DNA of 27,113 nt, taken from assembly GCA_905221605.1 (NCBI GenBank), contig CAJNDS010002756.1, positions 188,001 through 215,113 on the forward strand, given 5' to 3'. The first letter of the stretch is position 1, and each line of letters starts with the position of its first letter. Positions 18,466-27,113 of the stretch are shown in pieces. The position numbers and the translations under genes were made by a program. This stretch comes from Symbiodinium natans. Taxonomy: Eukaryota > Sar > Dinophyceae > Suessiales > Symbiodiniaceae. The notes beneath the pieces are model-generated. The model had not been told where the DNA came from. It searched no databases and saw only the letters and a program-made list of their open reading frames with translations.

Positions 18466-21289
18466 ATGGCCTCCGCGATGATCAGTGACTGTAGCGTAAC
18501 ACCAAGTGCCCACAGCGAGGGGGCAAAGTCCGAGCAATCTTCTCACAATTCTTTATTGAGGATTCCATCGACCCTGTCTTATGACATCAACAGGGCCGAG
18601 ACCGGATTTGACAGAGAGATTTCACCTTTCTCAGCCAGCTCTGACACGTCGGCGGTGTCGGCTTCCAGGAGGAGGGTAAGCGAGTCGTTGGGTCGGGACT
18701 TCATCCGGGCGGCCTCGATCGAGGACGAGACTGCTTCTGCCAAGCGGAAGCTGCACAAATTCAGGACAAGTCTGGCATTCAGCAACTTCATCGCCCTGGT
18801 GATCTTCGTTGATGCATACAGCAACTGCCGTGATATCGATGCCCGGGCTGCGGGGGCCACCATGCCATTGTGGCTGAGGATTGTGTCCGACGTGTGTTTA
18901 GGCGTTTACACACTCGAAGTCTTCTTGTGCGTGTCTCGGTCGCTGTTAAGGGACATAGTTCAAGCTACCATAACAAAGAAGCCACATTATGTAGTATGTA
19001 GAACAAATGTTACCAACAAATTTTCTGCTGGGTTCAGTCTCAAAATGACTTGCTTGTAGTCTCACCGGTTTAAAAAAGACGGACAAACACTCGGCTGATT
19101 GAATATGAAGCTATGCTTTTGGGCCTCTGCATGGGTAGTGACTAGTGGCTGCTTTCTTTAAGCGCCACCAATCCAGGCATTCCTTGATGGCTGGGACATG
19201 TTGAGGGACAGGCTCAAGGTTCTGGATGTTGTCCTCGTTGCATGTGGCTATGTGGAGATCATCTGGAGTGCTGTCGTGCCAGGAAGCATCTTCGCGCGCA
19301 TAGGCATCTTGAGGATACTTCGCTTGGTGCGGATTCTTAGGCTGCTCAAGATTGTTCGGAAGGTCAAAGCCTTGCGAGAACTGCAGAAGCTCATCAAGAT
19401 GTTGAACACATGCCTGAAGGCGTTGTTCTGGTCCTTCTGCTTCTGCTTTCTGGTTATGACAGTATGGGCTATGCTAATCGTGGAGGTAGTGAATCCGAAG
19501 ATACAAGAGATGCCGGACTCTTTCTTTGATGCTTGTGACGAATGCGAGTATTTGACGACATCGGTTATGCATGCTAACCTGCTGCTCTTCAAGACTGTTA
19601 TTGCCGGTGATAGCTGGGGAGAGCTTGCCGTTCCGGTGATTCTGGCTGCCCCTGAAACATCGATTATCTTAATTGGTGCCTTCCTGACTATCGTGTTCGG
19701 TGTGCTCAACTTGATTGCTCCTTGGCATCAGTCCCTGAAATAACCTGCCAGAGTCCGTCCAAGCAGATGTCGCTTAGCTGAGGTCGCAGTGGTAGTGGAT
19801 CAGTTCGCAGAAGCCCGAGAACGCGATGTTTTGAACTTGGCCGAAGAGCTGGACTACGACATGAAGACTGACAGGAATCTTGGTGAAACGCGCCGAACGC
19901 GTCTGGCGCCCGTTCTTCAAACTTCAAACAGCGGTTTTCTTGATGTCGACTGTCAGTCTGGTACGCAGGAGCCGATTGAAGAAGATGTTTGAGCGTATTG
20001 ACAAGGATGGCGAGGGACAGCTATCCTTGGAGCAACCCGGTGTGAATGTGAGAGAAGGTCGAACAACAACTTTTGCATCACGGGGGGAGGGGCAGAGTTG
20101 TGGGTGAACGCTGGGGGGAAGAAAGCGGGAAGCATCTCAGTGGAAACATGTGACATATGGCAAGTAGTGTCGAGGCAGCTGATCCAGGGAGCCCGTCACG
20201 ATGCTGAGCTTCAAAGCCGGCTCAAAGTCATGGACATCGACGAAGGCGCTTTTGTGCTTCTGAGCGTTTCCCGTCTTTTTGTGTTTCCTCTCTCCCTCTC
20301 TCTTTTGCTTCTCTCTCTCTCTCGTTTGTTTCTCGCTCTCTTTCTCTCTCTCTCTTTCTTCCTTCCTTTCTTCCTTCCCTTCCTCCCTTCCTTCCTTCCT
20401 TGCTTTCTTGCTTTCTTGCTTTCTTGCTTTCTTGCTTTCTTTTCTTTCTTTTCTTCCTTCCTTCTGGCTTTCTTTCTTTTCTTTTCTTTTCTTTTCTTTT
20501 ATTTTCTTTTCTTCTCTCCCGAAGCCTCGCTGTGTGATTGATGGCCGTGTAGTGAGTGCAGTCGCAAGTGGTAGATGATTGGTATATGGCCTGTTCGGAG
20601 GCGACTTGCATGAGCTTTTCCAGATGATCGATGTGGATGGTTCAGGAACCATTGAATTGGACGAGTTCATCAGACCACTCAGTCGGTGGGTACATGAGCC
20701 TTCGGTCGGGTTTGGGAAGTTTCTGTCTATGCTGAGACGAGTGAGAGTTGCATGTTCAAATGAATTTGGAGGCAGCCATCGTGCTTCGAGACTGTAGGGG
20801 GTTTCACACACTGCGGCAGTATTGGCGGCGCTAGTCGTACGGGCTCCGGCAGTACTGGGGCCGGACCTCCAAGGATTCTAAGACGGCGCCGAGGTTCATC
20901 AAGCACCGTGGCCTTGTTTTGTCGGCTCCCTTGCCCAAGACCTGAGCTTTTTGACATTTTTAAACTTCTTCAGGGTCGTGGAGGGTGCGGGCATGCCTTT
21001 CCAGCACCGCAATGCAAGTACATTCGGTGTGGGTGGCCAGTTGGCCTGCATGTTCAGGTACAACCTCTTGCGCACTATGCACGCGCAAGAAGAGCTTCAC
21101 AAGCATGTGGAAGTAAGCTTTTTGCACATGAACTTCAGGATGGATCCTTGGCAGAATTAGTGGAAGCATAGATGCTAAGACCTTCAAGTCAGTGGTCAAC
21201 TTTTGGCATGTGGCCATTCCTGTATGTTCCTGTTCTCCTAGGATCAGCTCGCCGCAGAGCTCAGGCAAATAACGTTACTTGGACCTTAA
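18466..21289 (+). CDS. Single-domain voltage-gated cation channel with EF-hand C-terminus, 8 exons
   Basis: Exons 18466-18963, 19177-19716, 19783-19874, 19969-20031, 20175-20245, 20601-20724, 21058-21112 and 21242-21289 sum to 1491 bases (496 aa). After a Ser-rich N-terminus come S1 (about 101-117), S2 (134-156), S3 (180-198) and S4 (207-230), with Arg/Lys at 212, 215, 218, 221, 224 and 227, every third residue. S5 is at about 244-269, the pore loop has TVIAGDSWGEL (306-316) and S6 is at about 327-352. A cytosolic tail holds two EF-hand loops, DKDGEGQLSLEQ (388-399; position 12 is Gln, not Glu) and the canonical DVDGSGTIELDE (432-443). The layout resembles one repeat of Nav/Cav channels, as in one-domain protist channels; Na+ versus Ca2+ selectivity cannot be told. 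The start is the first in-frame ATG (GCCATGG context). Introns: four GC, one GA, two GT. The last exon is the least certain. Confidence 0.85.
20264..20519 (+). repeat. Pyrimidine-rich microsatellite in channel intron 5
   Basis: About 250 bases made almost only of C and T: CTCT, CTTC, CTTG and CTTTT runs in succession. It fills most of the 355-base GC-AG intron 20246-20600 between the two EF-hand exons. The antisense translation gives a spurious Lys/Glu/Arg-rich frame. Confidence 0.9.
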
Positions 21290-21679
21290 GAGTGCCAAAT
21301 CAAGTAGCGATACGCCCTTCGGCAAGATTCCCACACATCCCGACATGTTGCTGCACATATGCGTGTTCGCAAACGAATACATGGCGCAGTATTTGCCAGA
21401 CTATGCCAGCGTGAGCGCTATATTGTGTGCAAGTCGCTAGATGGCAGCCAAAGATTCGACTACTCCCAGGCGTCTGTGTACACCGTTGGGCACAGCATCT
21501 GCGGTCGTTTCTGAAAAAAGGACCAACTGCCGGACCAGGTGGGAGTGCCTCGGAGCTTTCCCCGTGCCCCTCCATCTTTTCTAGCAAACTGCGTTCTGCC
21601 GTGCTTTAGAGTAAGTGTGAGTGTGTGTGGGACGGACGATCGGATGGCCCGAATATCATGCTCCCAGATTCATTCGCAG
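21290..21679. other. Region between channel and next exon cluster
   Basis: A + strand segment at about 21317-21397 (HPDMLLHICVFANEYMAQYL) looks coding but has no AG-G acceptor. It may be an exon of the following gene or an alternative 3' exon of the channel. Confidence 0.3.
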
Positions 21680-22266
21680 GATGCTGCTATCATCGAGGAT
21701 TTTGTGAGGGTTTCGATTTAACCCGACCGTCCAAAAGCCGAAGGTTTCCTTCCAACCCCAAAAGTCCAAACTGTCTGTCTGTCTGTCTTGTCTGCGTGTC
21801 TTGTCTTATCTGTGTGTCTGTGTGCCTGCATGTCTGCGTGTCCGTGTGCCTGCGTGTCTGTGTGCCTGCGTGTCTGCGTGTCCGTGTGTCTGCGTGTCTG
21901 TGTCTGTGTGTTGCCAGGTTCAGCGATGAGGACTTTGTGGAGCAACCTCACCCATCCAAGCCGGTCAATTTGAAGGAGGTGGCGGCTGCGTTGTTCGCGT
22001 TTCCTCACAGCTGTGGGAGTGCATCCCATCGTCTTGCCAGCTTGCAGCTTCTTGTTGTTCGGGCAGGTGTCACCGGAGGACTCGCGGGAGGAGGCCATGG
22101 ACGAGGCCATGGAGAGGCGAGGGGCTCGGGACCCAGCATCCATGATCATCCATGCCATCCTATGCCATGGAAGCCTGCTGCCCAATGGAGTTCCTGGGCA
22201 GGCTTCGTGGCATTGTGGCAAAAGCAACAGCAGGAGCTCTCCAAGGCTCAGCGGCTCTTTGGCCAG
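21680..22266 (+). CDS. Four-exon piece of an unidentified protein
   Basis: Exons 21680-21705, 21918-21978, 22067-22169 and 22202 to about 22266 keep one frame. The product reads DAAIIEDFV, FSDEDFVEQPHPSKPVNLKE, VSPEDSREEAMDEAMERR, DPASMIIHAILCHG and FVALWQKQQQELSKAQRLFG. Donors are GA, GT and GA; each acceptor is AG-G, as in the recognised genes. The segment is acidic and then helical, with no transmembrane span. No family was recognised. A further exon-like unit at 22817-22859 (MHEMVRCLVLGFAE, AG-G acceptor and GTGAGA donor) and one from an ATG at 23067 (MADARNPVVREYTKQNTREY) may belong to it or to another gene. Confidence 0.4.
21774..21912 (+). repeat. TGTCTG/TGCG microsatellite
   Basis: Imperfect repeats of TGTCTG, GTGTGCCTGC and GTGTCCGTGT over about 140 bases. 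It lies inside the predicted intron 21706-21917 of the unidentified gene. Confidence 0.85.
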
Positions 22267-25029
22267 AAAGGAGCTTTTGCGACCACGTGGACCAGGGCGT
22301 CGCAATTTCCGGCCGTACAGTTTTAGTGATGTTTGCCACACAGCATCCTCTGCTCTTGAGCCAGGCTGAGCACATCTGAGCACCAAGAAAGAAGTTGTTT
22401 AACACTGCCATGTATTGGGGTCCTGATGCCTTTTGGAGCCCTTTTGAGGGCTTTTTGAGCCACAGTCCCTGACCATGGCCCAAGGCAGTTATCGAGTCAT
22501 TGCTGCGAGACAGCGTGCGCCGTGAGCTGCGAAGACCGTCCGAGGCAGAATAAACCCAGGGCATCCTGAAGCCACCCAAGTTGTCGTATGGTCGGAGTTT
22601 ATGAAAGATGCAGCAGCGAAGTCGCCCGCCTCAGTGGATCACTTGCGCATATGCAACCGCTTCAGTTTGGAACATGCGATCCCCGAAGTATGGGTTGGGA
22701 CTAGTTGGGACAACACCTTCTTGGCCTCTTGAGTGATGATGATTGCTTGTATCTTGCGGTAGGTGCTTTGGAAAACTTTCATACTTTATGCCAAGCAGTA
22801 AGCCGTGTAATTATAGGATGCACGAAATGGTGCGGTGCCTAGTACTTGGCTTCGCCGAGGTGAGAGGTGAGTGTGAGGGATGGGAAAGGAAAATATGCAC
22901 TCAGAGGGTCGAACAACGGCCAGCGGTGAAACTCGGCCACTGCAACAGCCCGGAAGCAAAAGTGGGCTCGGGCTTTGGCGCAGAAACTGGAGTGAACAAA
23001 AAAACGCCGAAGTCCGTCCGCGGGTTCTCATTGCTGTCAGCGATTTAGCATCTCGCGCAGGCAGGCATGGCAGACGCCAGAAACCCAGTGGTCAGGGAGT
23101 ACACGAAGCAGAACACGAGGGAGTACATGAAGGAGTACACGTCCGATCTCATCGATGTCTCTTTGTCCGGTGCTTGGAAGCAGCCTTCGGAGAGTGGACC
23201 TGGGGTGCCTCGGCTTGTGTCGTGCAGGGGGTTGGACAGGCAGAGTGAGCCGGGGGCATTGGTTCGAGGGCTTGAGAGCTATGCAAGACTCAAAGTTGTT
23301 TGGTGTTCACTTGAGTAAGTCTTCAGGTTTCCAGGGTTCAGTAAGGGCTTCAGTCTTCGCCAGATGTGCACCAGGTAGCATGAATGTGCATGATTACCAA
23401 GATATGGTATGCAGGGTTCTGCAGGATGGATGTCTCCCCAAACGGGTGTCGTGAAGCTTTATTCGCACAGCCTAAGCTGTCTTCGCAAAGCCTGGAGCCT
23501 CTGAAAGCGGAAGGATGGCACAGATGGGTGGCATTCCCAGGCTGACGTGACTCAGCAAGCAATGGAAGGTAGAGATGTGCGAATGATGTGCCAATGCTTG
23601 TTTCAATGGTGAGTCGGGCAAGTCTTGGGTCCCCTCAGGTTGTCAAAGTTGACTTGAACAGATTGGCGGGCTCTTGAGAGCCGCAAAACTTGACAGTCTT
23701 GCCGGTGACCGCGAGCAGGGTTCTGACCTTCTCAACTGCCGTCTGTTGCAGTGTATTGCGCACCCAAGCTGTCGCAAACATGTTTTGGCTTCTAATGATG
23801 TGATCATATTCCTGCCCGGGCGACGTTTCACCTCAGCGAAAAACTAGACAACGGAATTGCCCGAAAGCGTTGTTTCGGCAGGGAAAGCCCGCTATGAAGC
23901 AGTATCATCATCATGTCTAAACTTTCTTCTAAACCAAAGTAGCGTTTCATTGAGATGAAACTCGCCAAGCCATGCCATGCCCAAACTGAGCTGTTGGAAT
24001 GAATTGAGTGAATGGACTGGAATCACGGAAAGAGCGAGCACCAGCAAATGTCGCCACATGTCATCAGACAACAGTATCGCAGCCCATAGGAAAGCAACAC
24101 CGTTGCAACGCTTTCGGGGTAACGACTGGATGATCATAAAGATCTCCTGGCAAGTGGCCTCCTTTATGTACGCTATGCGCTGGAGGATGCCAAAAGCGAG
24201 AAACGGTAGTTTTGCGCGGCCCTCGGAAGTAGGGAAGTGCTCGTGGATGCGAGGCCCACAGTGATCGGGTGCTATGCCCAATTGAAGGCATGAGCGCCCC
24301 CTGTCTTTGCTGGCCGTCGGGCTATGAGGGTTTTGAAGCACAGACCAGCGTTGCCGGATGTTGCCGGTGGTGATGGCAGTAGCCTAAGGCTCACAGTCTC
24401 TCTCAGCTTGGCCTGCGAGGAAAAAAGGGGATGAAGCCGCTATAGAGTCGGCGACAAGTGTCCTGTTGAAAAGGGCCCCAATGGAAGATGCGAGCGACTT
24501 TGATCTTGTTTCCATTTGTTTCCCAAGCCCCGACGTCCTGCTTAACCCTGCTTTGCTTTTATCTTGAGGCTTTGACCGCAGATGCCAGCTCATGAAGCTT
24601 CTTGGACAAAGGACCCTGTACCAGCTCATAAACGGCATTAATCATTAATTTGAGGCTCTAAGTCCCCCATTTTGACCCTGCAGGATCAATGGCCTTGGCG
24701 TCACTTCCGGTCCACGCGGCTGCAGCATGACGCACAAGCCGTTGCAAGTTTCGCAGGGTGGATCTTAGCTTTCCAAAGTCCTCAGATATCCCTGGCCATG
24801 CCTGGCAGTGCGGCTGTTTGTTCCGTGCTGCATTTTCTCTGCCAGCCAAAGTGTAAAATCGCTGGCAGATGCTGGCAGATGTTCCTTAAACCGCTCGATC
24901 AGGAAGCTCTAGCCCGACTCCAGACGGCTGCAAAGCACGGCCCCCCGAAGCTTCGTCGAAAATCTTTGAGACATGTGGGATCTTGCATTCATGTGCATTC
25001 TGACGTAAGTGCCACGGTGCCTTGCGCAG
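22267..25029. other. Distal part of the DRG2 giant intron, no firm gene
   Basis: Scattered exon-like pieces occur on the + strand (about 22612-22690, 22817-22859, 23067-23142). A 149-codon minus-strand frame at 24341-23892 is rich in hydrophobic residues but has no recognisable domain. A direct duplication GCTGGCAGAT lies near 24860-24880. Nothing was identified. Confidence 0.3.
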
Positions 25030-25839
25030 GGCGTGGCCGTCAAGTGATCGCGACTGCGAGAAGTGCGGACATGTGCTTTGGTCGCCTCAGTTGCTTTCGT
25101 CCCTTTTCATGGGGCATGATCACCCTTTCTGGCAATGGTGCCTCTTAAACGGGTTCATTGCACCATGAGCCCTGGATTGTACCTGTTTGATGCAGGATTC
25201 TGATGGTTCTCGATGCCACAAAGGATGATGCACAGCGGCAGCTGCTCACCAAGGACTCCGCTTGGTCACCGTGAGTAGGAAGCACGGTTTGCAGTTCTGG
25301 CACACTCAGGTACGTCTGTGCACGGGGACACTCTGTTTAAGAGGGACACTGACTGTTTAAGGCATTAGGCCTTGAGTAGAGCCGCTCGCAAGCATGCCGA
25401 GTGGCGATGATCTGTGAGCTGACGAGAGATGCTACTGACGTTGGAGAGTTCACCCAGAGGCGTGAGGAGCGCGAGCATGCAGGGCGACACTGGATAACAC
25501 AAGACATCGAGAGGCACAAACCAAGCTGGCATGCAGACGAACAACACACAGGCCTGAATCCGGATGAAGAGGAGACTGGTGCCGATGCCACCGATAGAGG
25601 TAACCGATGTGATGTCGGCATTTTCAGTCTCATGATGACAAAGCCGACAAGACAGCACTTTCGGCCTGCTGTGGGCGGATCCTCCATGCAAGTGGCGTGG
25701 ACAAAGCACAGGACGGACTAGCAAAAAATCCGTGTTACAGTAGAATGCTCACCAAGGACCGACCAGCCAAACACGGCAACTCTACTCCAATTATGACGAC
25801 GACGATGACGAATGATGACGACTGCGACCGCGACTACAC

Positions 25840-25870
<31 letters not shown>

Positions 25871-26305
25871 TCTTGTTCTTTCGTCTTTTCCGTGTGGTTG
25901 GGCACGCGCTACGGGTTTGACCCATGCGCCTAAAGTGCCATGCGCTCGCAGACCAGATCGGCCCACAGCATCACAGACGCTCCGACAGAGTGTTCGCTCT
26001 TTGCCATCCTACGTTGCGTGAAAGGCCACTGTGCCTTAAAAAAGCTGTCGTGTCGATGAACACTTGTGCGTTGAAACCATTTCTTGACACAAACATGTTT
26101 GGCACTTGCGCCAGGAGCTGAACGATGTGGGCATCCGCCTCAACAAGGCACGCCCCAAGATCTCCGTCACCAAGACGCCTAGACCTCAGACACTGGGAGT
26201 TGTCAAGTCGTACTGTTTCACGGTCGGTAGGTTTTTTTTGTGGGCTCTCCTTTGGACTTGAGGAAGACCGGCGGCTTCAAGTTCAATGCCACCTGCACGT
26301 TGACA
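25030..26305 (+). CDS. DRG2: DRG2/Rbg2-type GTPase, exons 9-12 (3' end outside window)
   Basis: Exons 25030-25072, 25196-25253, 26115-26173 and 26263 to about 26305 continue the DRG2 frame. The join 11834/25030 restores GKGRGRQVIATARSADM across a GC-AG intron with matching phase. Then follow ILMVLDATKDDAQRQLLTKE, LNDVGIRLNKARPKISV and KTGGFKFNATCTLT, all diagnostic for DRG2 after the G3 motif. Intron 9 begins GT; introns 10 and 11 begin GA. About 197 residues are visible of the roughly 365 normal for the family. The guanine-specificity NKxD motif and the C-terminal TGS domain are not present before 27113, so they must lie beyond the right edge or be missing. The last exon end is a guess (GA or GC donor at 26306-26308). 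An alternative is that this is a second, 5'-truncated DRG2 copy. Confidence 0.85.
25254..26114 (+). other. DRG2 intron 10 with trinucleotide repeats
   Basis: An 861-base GA-AG intron. It includes a GACGA/TGACG-type stretch (about 25794-25822) and a CTG run of about eight units (25847-25871). A 106-codon + strand frame at 25401-25721 was not recognised and is probably chance. Confidence 0.55.
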
Positions 26306-27113
26306 GAGCGCGGCCCATAGCTGTCGTGATCGAATGTACCACGTGACTTCACTCGTCAATATGTTCATGGGCCGGAACCCCTCCAGCTCGCGTGCGTGTC
26401 AAGAGATCGGTCCTGGTTCATCCTGAATGATCGGATTCTGGCGGCTGGTTAGGTTATGTGAAGGCGTTGTGACATGCAGCGGGTTGTGGATTCAGCATTT
26501 TGGCTCTGAAGCTGTTACTGGTAGAGCATCTAAGCCGCCTCCAGAAAGAATGATTAGTGGAATTTGTGGCGTGAGAGTTTGTGTCAGTCGCTCTGGAACT
26601 GCCATCACAGCACATGTCCAGCGTTGCAAGAGGCAACCCGAACAGCCCAGAATAGCATTTCCTCCGGAGTTCATTCCCTGCACTGGCCATGGCTACATCG
26701 TGGCAACAGCGTCCGTCCCGTGAGGCAACGCTTGCTGAGTGGAGGGTAGAGGATTGTAGCCATGGCTTCAGTATCGACCACAGAGTACCTCGCCTGACCC
26801 CTCCCAAAATGCCATTGTGCCATATTCACCATCCTTAAGAAGACAATCTTTTTTTTGTGGACACCACCCCGGCCGCTGCAACCTCAAGGGTAAGGAAGGG
26901 ATAGTGGAAAGGTTCTTGGGAAGAGACGTCAACAGTGGACATGAGTCGACTTGGATATAGTTGTTCTCGGAATATGTTCATTGGAGTTGCAGATGCCTGC
27001 AGATCAGCTTGTGGCTAAGCCTAGAATTCGATGACTTGGACGATGATGCGGGACATTGACTAGTCGCCGGGCCACCGTCGTCGTTGTCGTCGTCACTGCG
27101 CCGCCCTTCGTTT
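26306..27113. other. DRG2 downstream intron, no exon found
   Basis: The next DRG2 exon (expected to encode an HEYKIFNAEV-like segment) was not found up to the window end. A 98-codon + strand frame at 26427-26723 is unrecognised. A GTC/GTT-rich run ends the window. Confidence 0.4.

Larger units (their letters stand above)
11835..25029 (+). other. Predicted 13.2-kb GC-AG intron of DRG2 containing other genes
   Basis: From the GC donor at 11835 to the AG at 25028-25029 no sequence was found that could continue DRG2, yet the flanking exons join without losing a residue. The interval contains same-strand exon clusters at 12.8-15.5 kb, the LINE D tail, a full ion-channel gene and another exon cluster. 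Typical introns in this window are 56-420 bases, with one of 861. Confidence 0.6.

Noticed and set aside
20137-20811. 224-codon minus-strand frame rich in Lys, Glu and Arg
   Set aside because: A translation of the CT microsatellite and of the antisense of the EF-hand exons.
25401-25721. 106-codon + strand frame as an extra gene
   Set aside because: It lies within the DRG2 intron between two exons in the same frame order, has no recognised motif and no splice style signals.
10331-26305. Identification as DRG1 instead of DRG2
   Set aside because: The N-terminus EIARTQKNKAT, SEAAAYEFTTLTCIPG and the spacing before the P-loop fit DRG2. DRG1 has a different N-terminus and GVIEYKGA-type context.
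1-27113. Bacterial-type features, CRISPR arrays, tRNA or rRNA genes
   Set aside because: No direct-repeat/spacer array, no rRNA segment and no cloverleaf was noticed by eye. A tRNA scan was not possible, so a tRNA cannot be fully excluded.

Overview
The window looks like nuclear DNA of a dinoflagellate, most plausibly a Symbiodiniaceae-type or related species (inference). Evidence: (1) a tandem dinoflagellate spliced-leader (SL) sequence lies in the DNA at 3969-4003; (2) three recognisable + strand genes are cut into very short exons whose introns mostly begin GC or GA instead of GT and always end AG before an exonic G; (3) there are several decayed non-LTR retrotransposon tails of the kind abundant in these genomes; (4) the confident host genes all point the same way.

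Layout. 1-4003, minus strand: the 5' part of a non-LTR retrotransposon (LINE A). It starts with a doubled SL, carries an intact intronless ~1203-aa ORF1 (RING-like finger, further Cys clusters, five tandem Cys/His repeats), and then enters, in the -1 frame, the start of an APE-type endonuclease that runs off the left edge. A slippery heptamer and a GC-rich hairpin sit at the ORF1/ORF2 overlap. 4100-5797, plus strand: 5'-truncated, frameshifted remnant of a different LINE with a restriction-like endonuclease tail (LINE B). 6430-6810: a second fragment of that kind (LINE C).

7094-9405: complete gene for ribosomal stalk protein uL10/P0 in 14 exons. From 10331: gene for a DRG2/Rbg2-type GTPase. 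Eight exons lie in 10331-11834 and the reading frame then resumes exactly in phase at 25030, so the gene appears to contain a 13.2-kb intron; its 3' end is outside the window. Inside that intron, on the same strand, lie exon clusters of at least one unidentified gene (LDL-receptor A module at 12.8 kb, coiled-coil exons at 13.0-13.3 kb, PAN/Apple-like cysteine module at 14.6-15.5 kb), a LINE tail (LINE D, 16.2-16.75 kb), a complete single-domain voltage-gated cation channel gene with EF-hands (18466-21289, 8 exons), and another unidentified exon cluster (21.7-22.9 kb).

The host genes do not form a pathway: P0 and DRG2 are both translation-associated, and the channel is a membrane signalling protein. 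The most interesting features are the SL-tagged LINE with a predicted frameshift signal and the nested-gene structure of the DRG2 locus. All exon models were built by eye from reading frames, splice phase and remembered family sequences; none was checked against transcripts.
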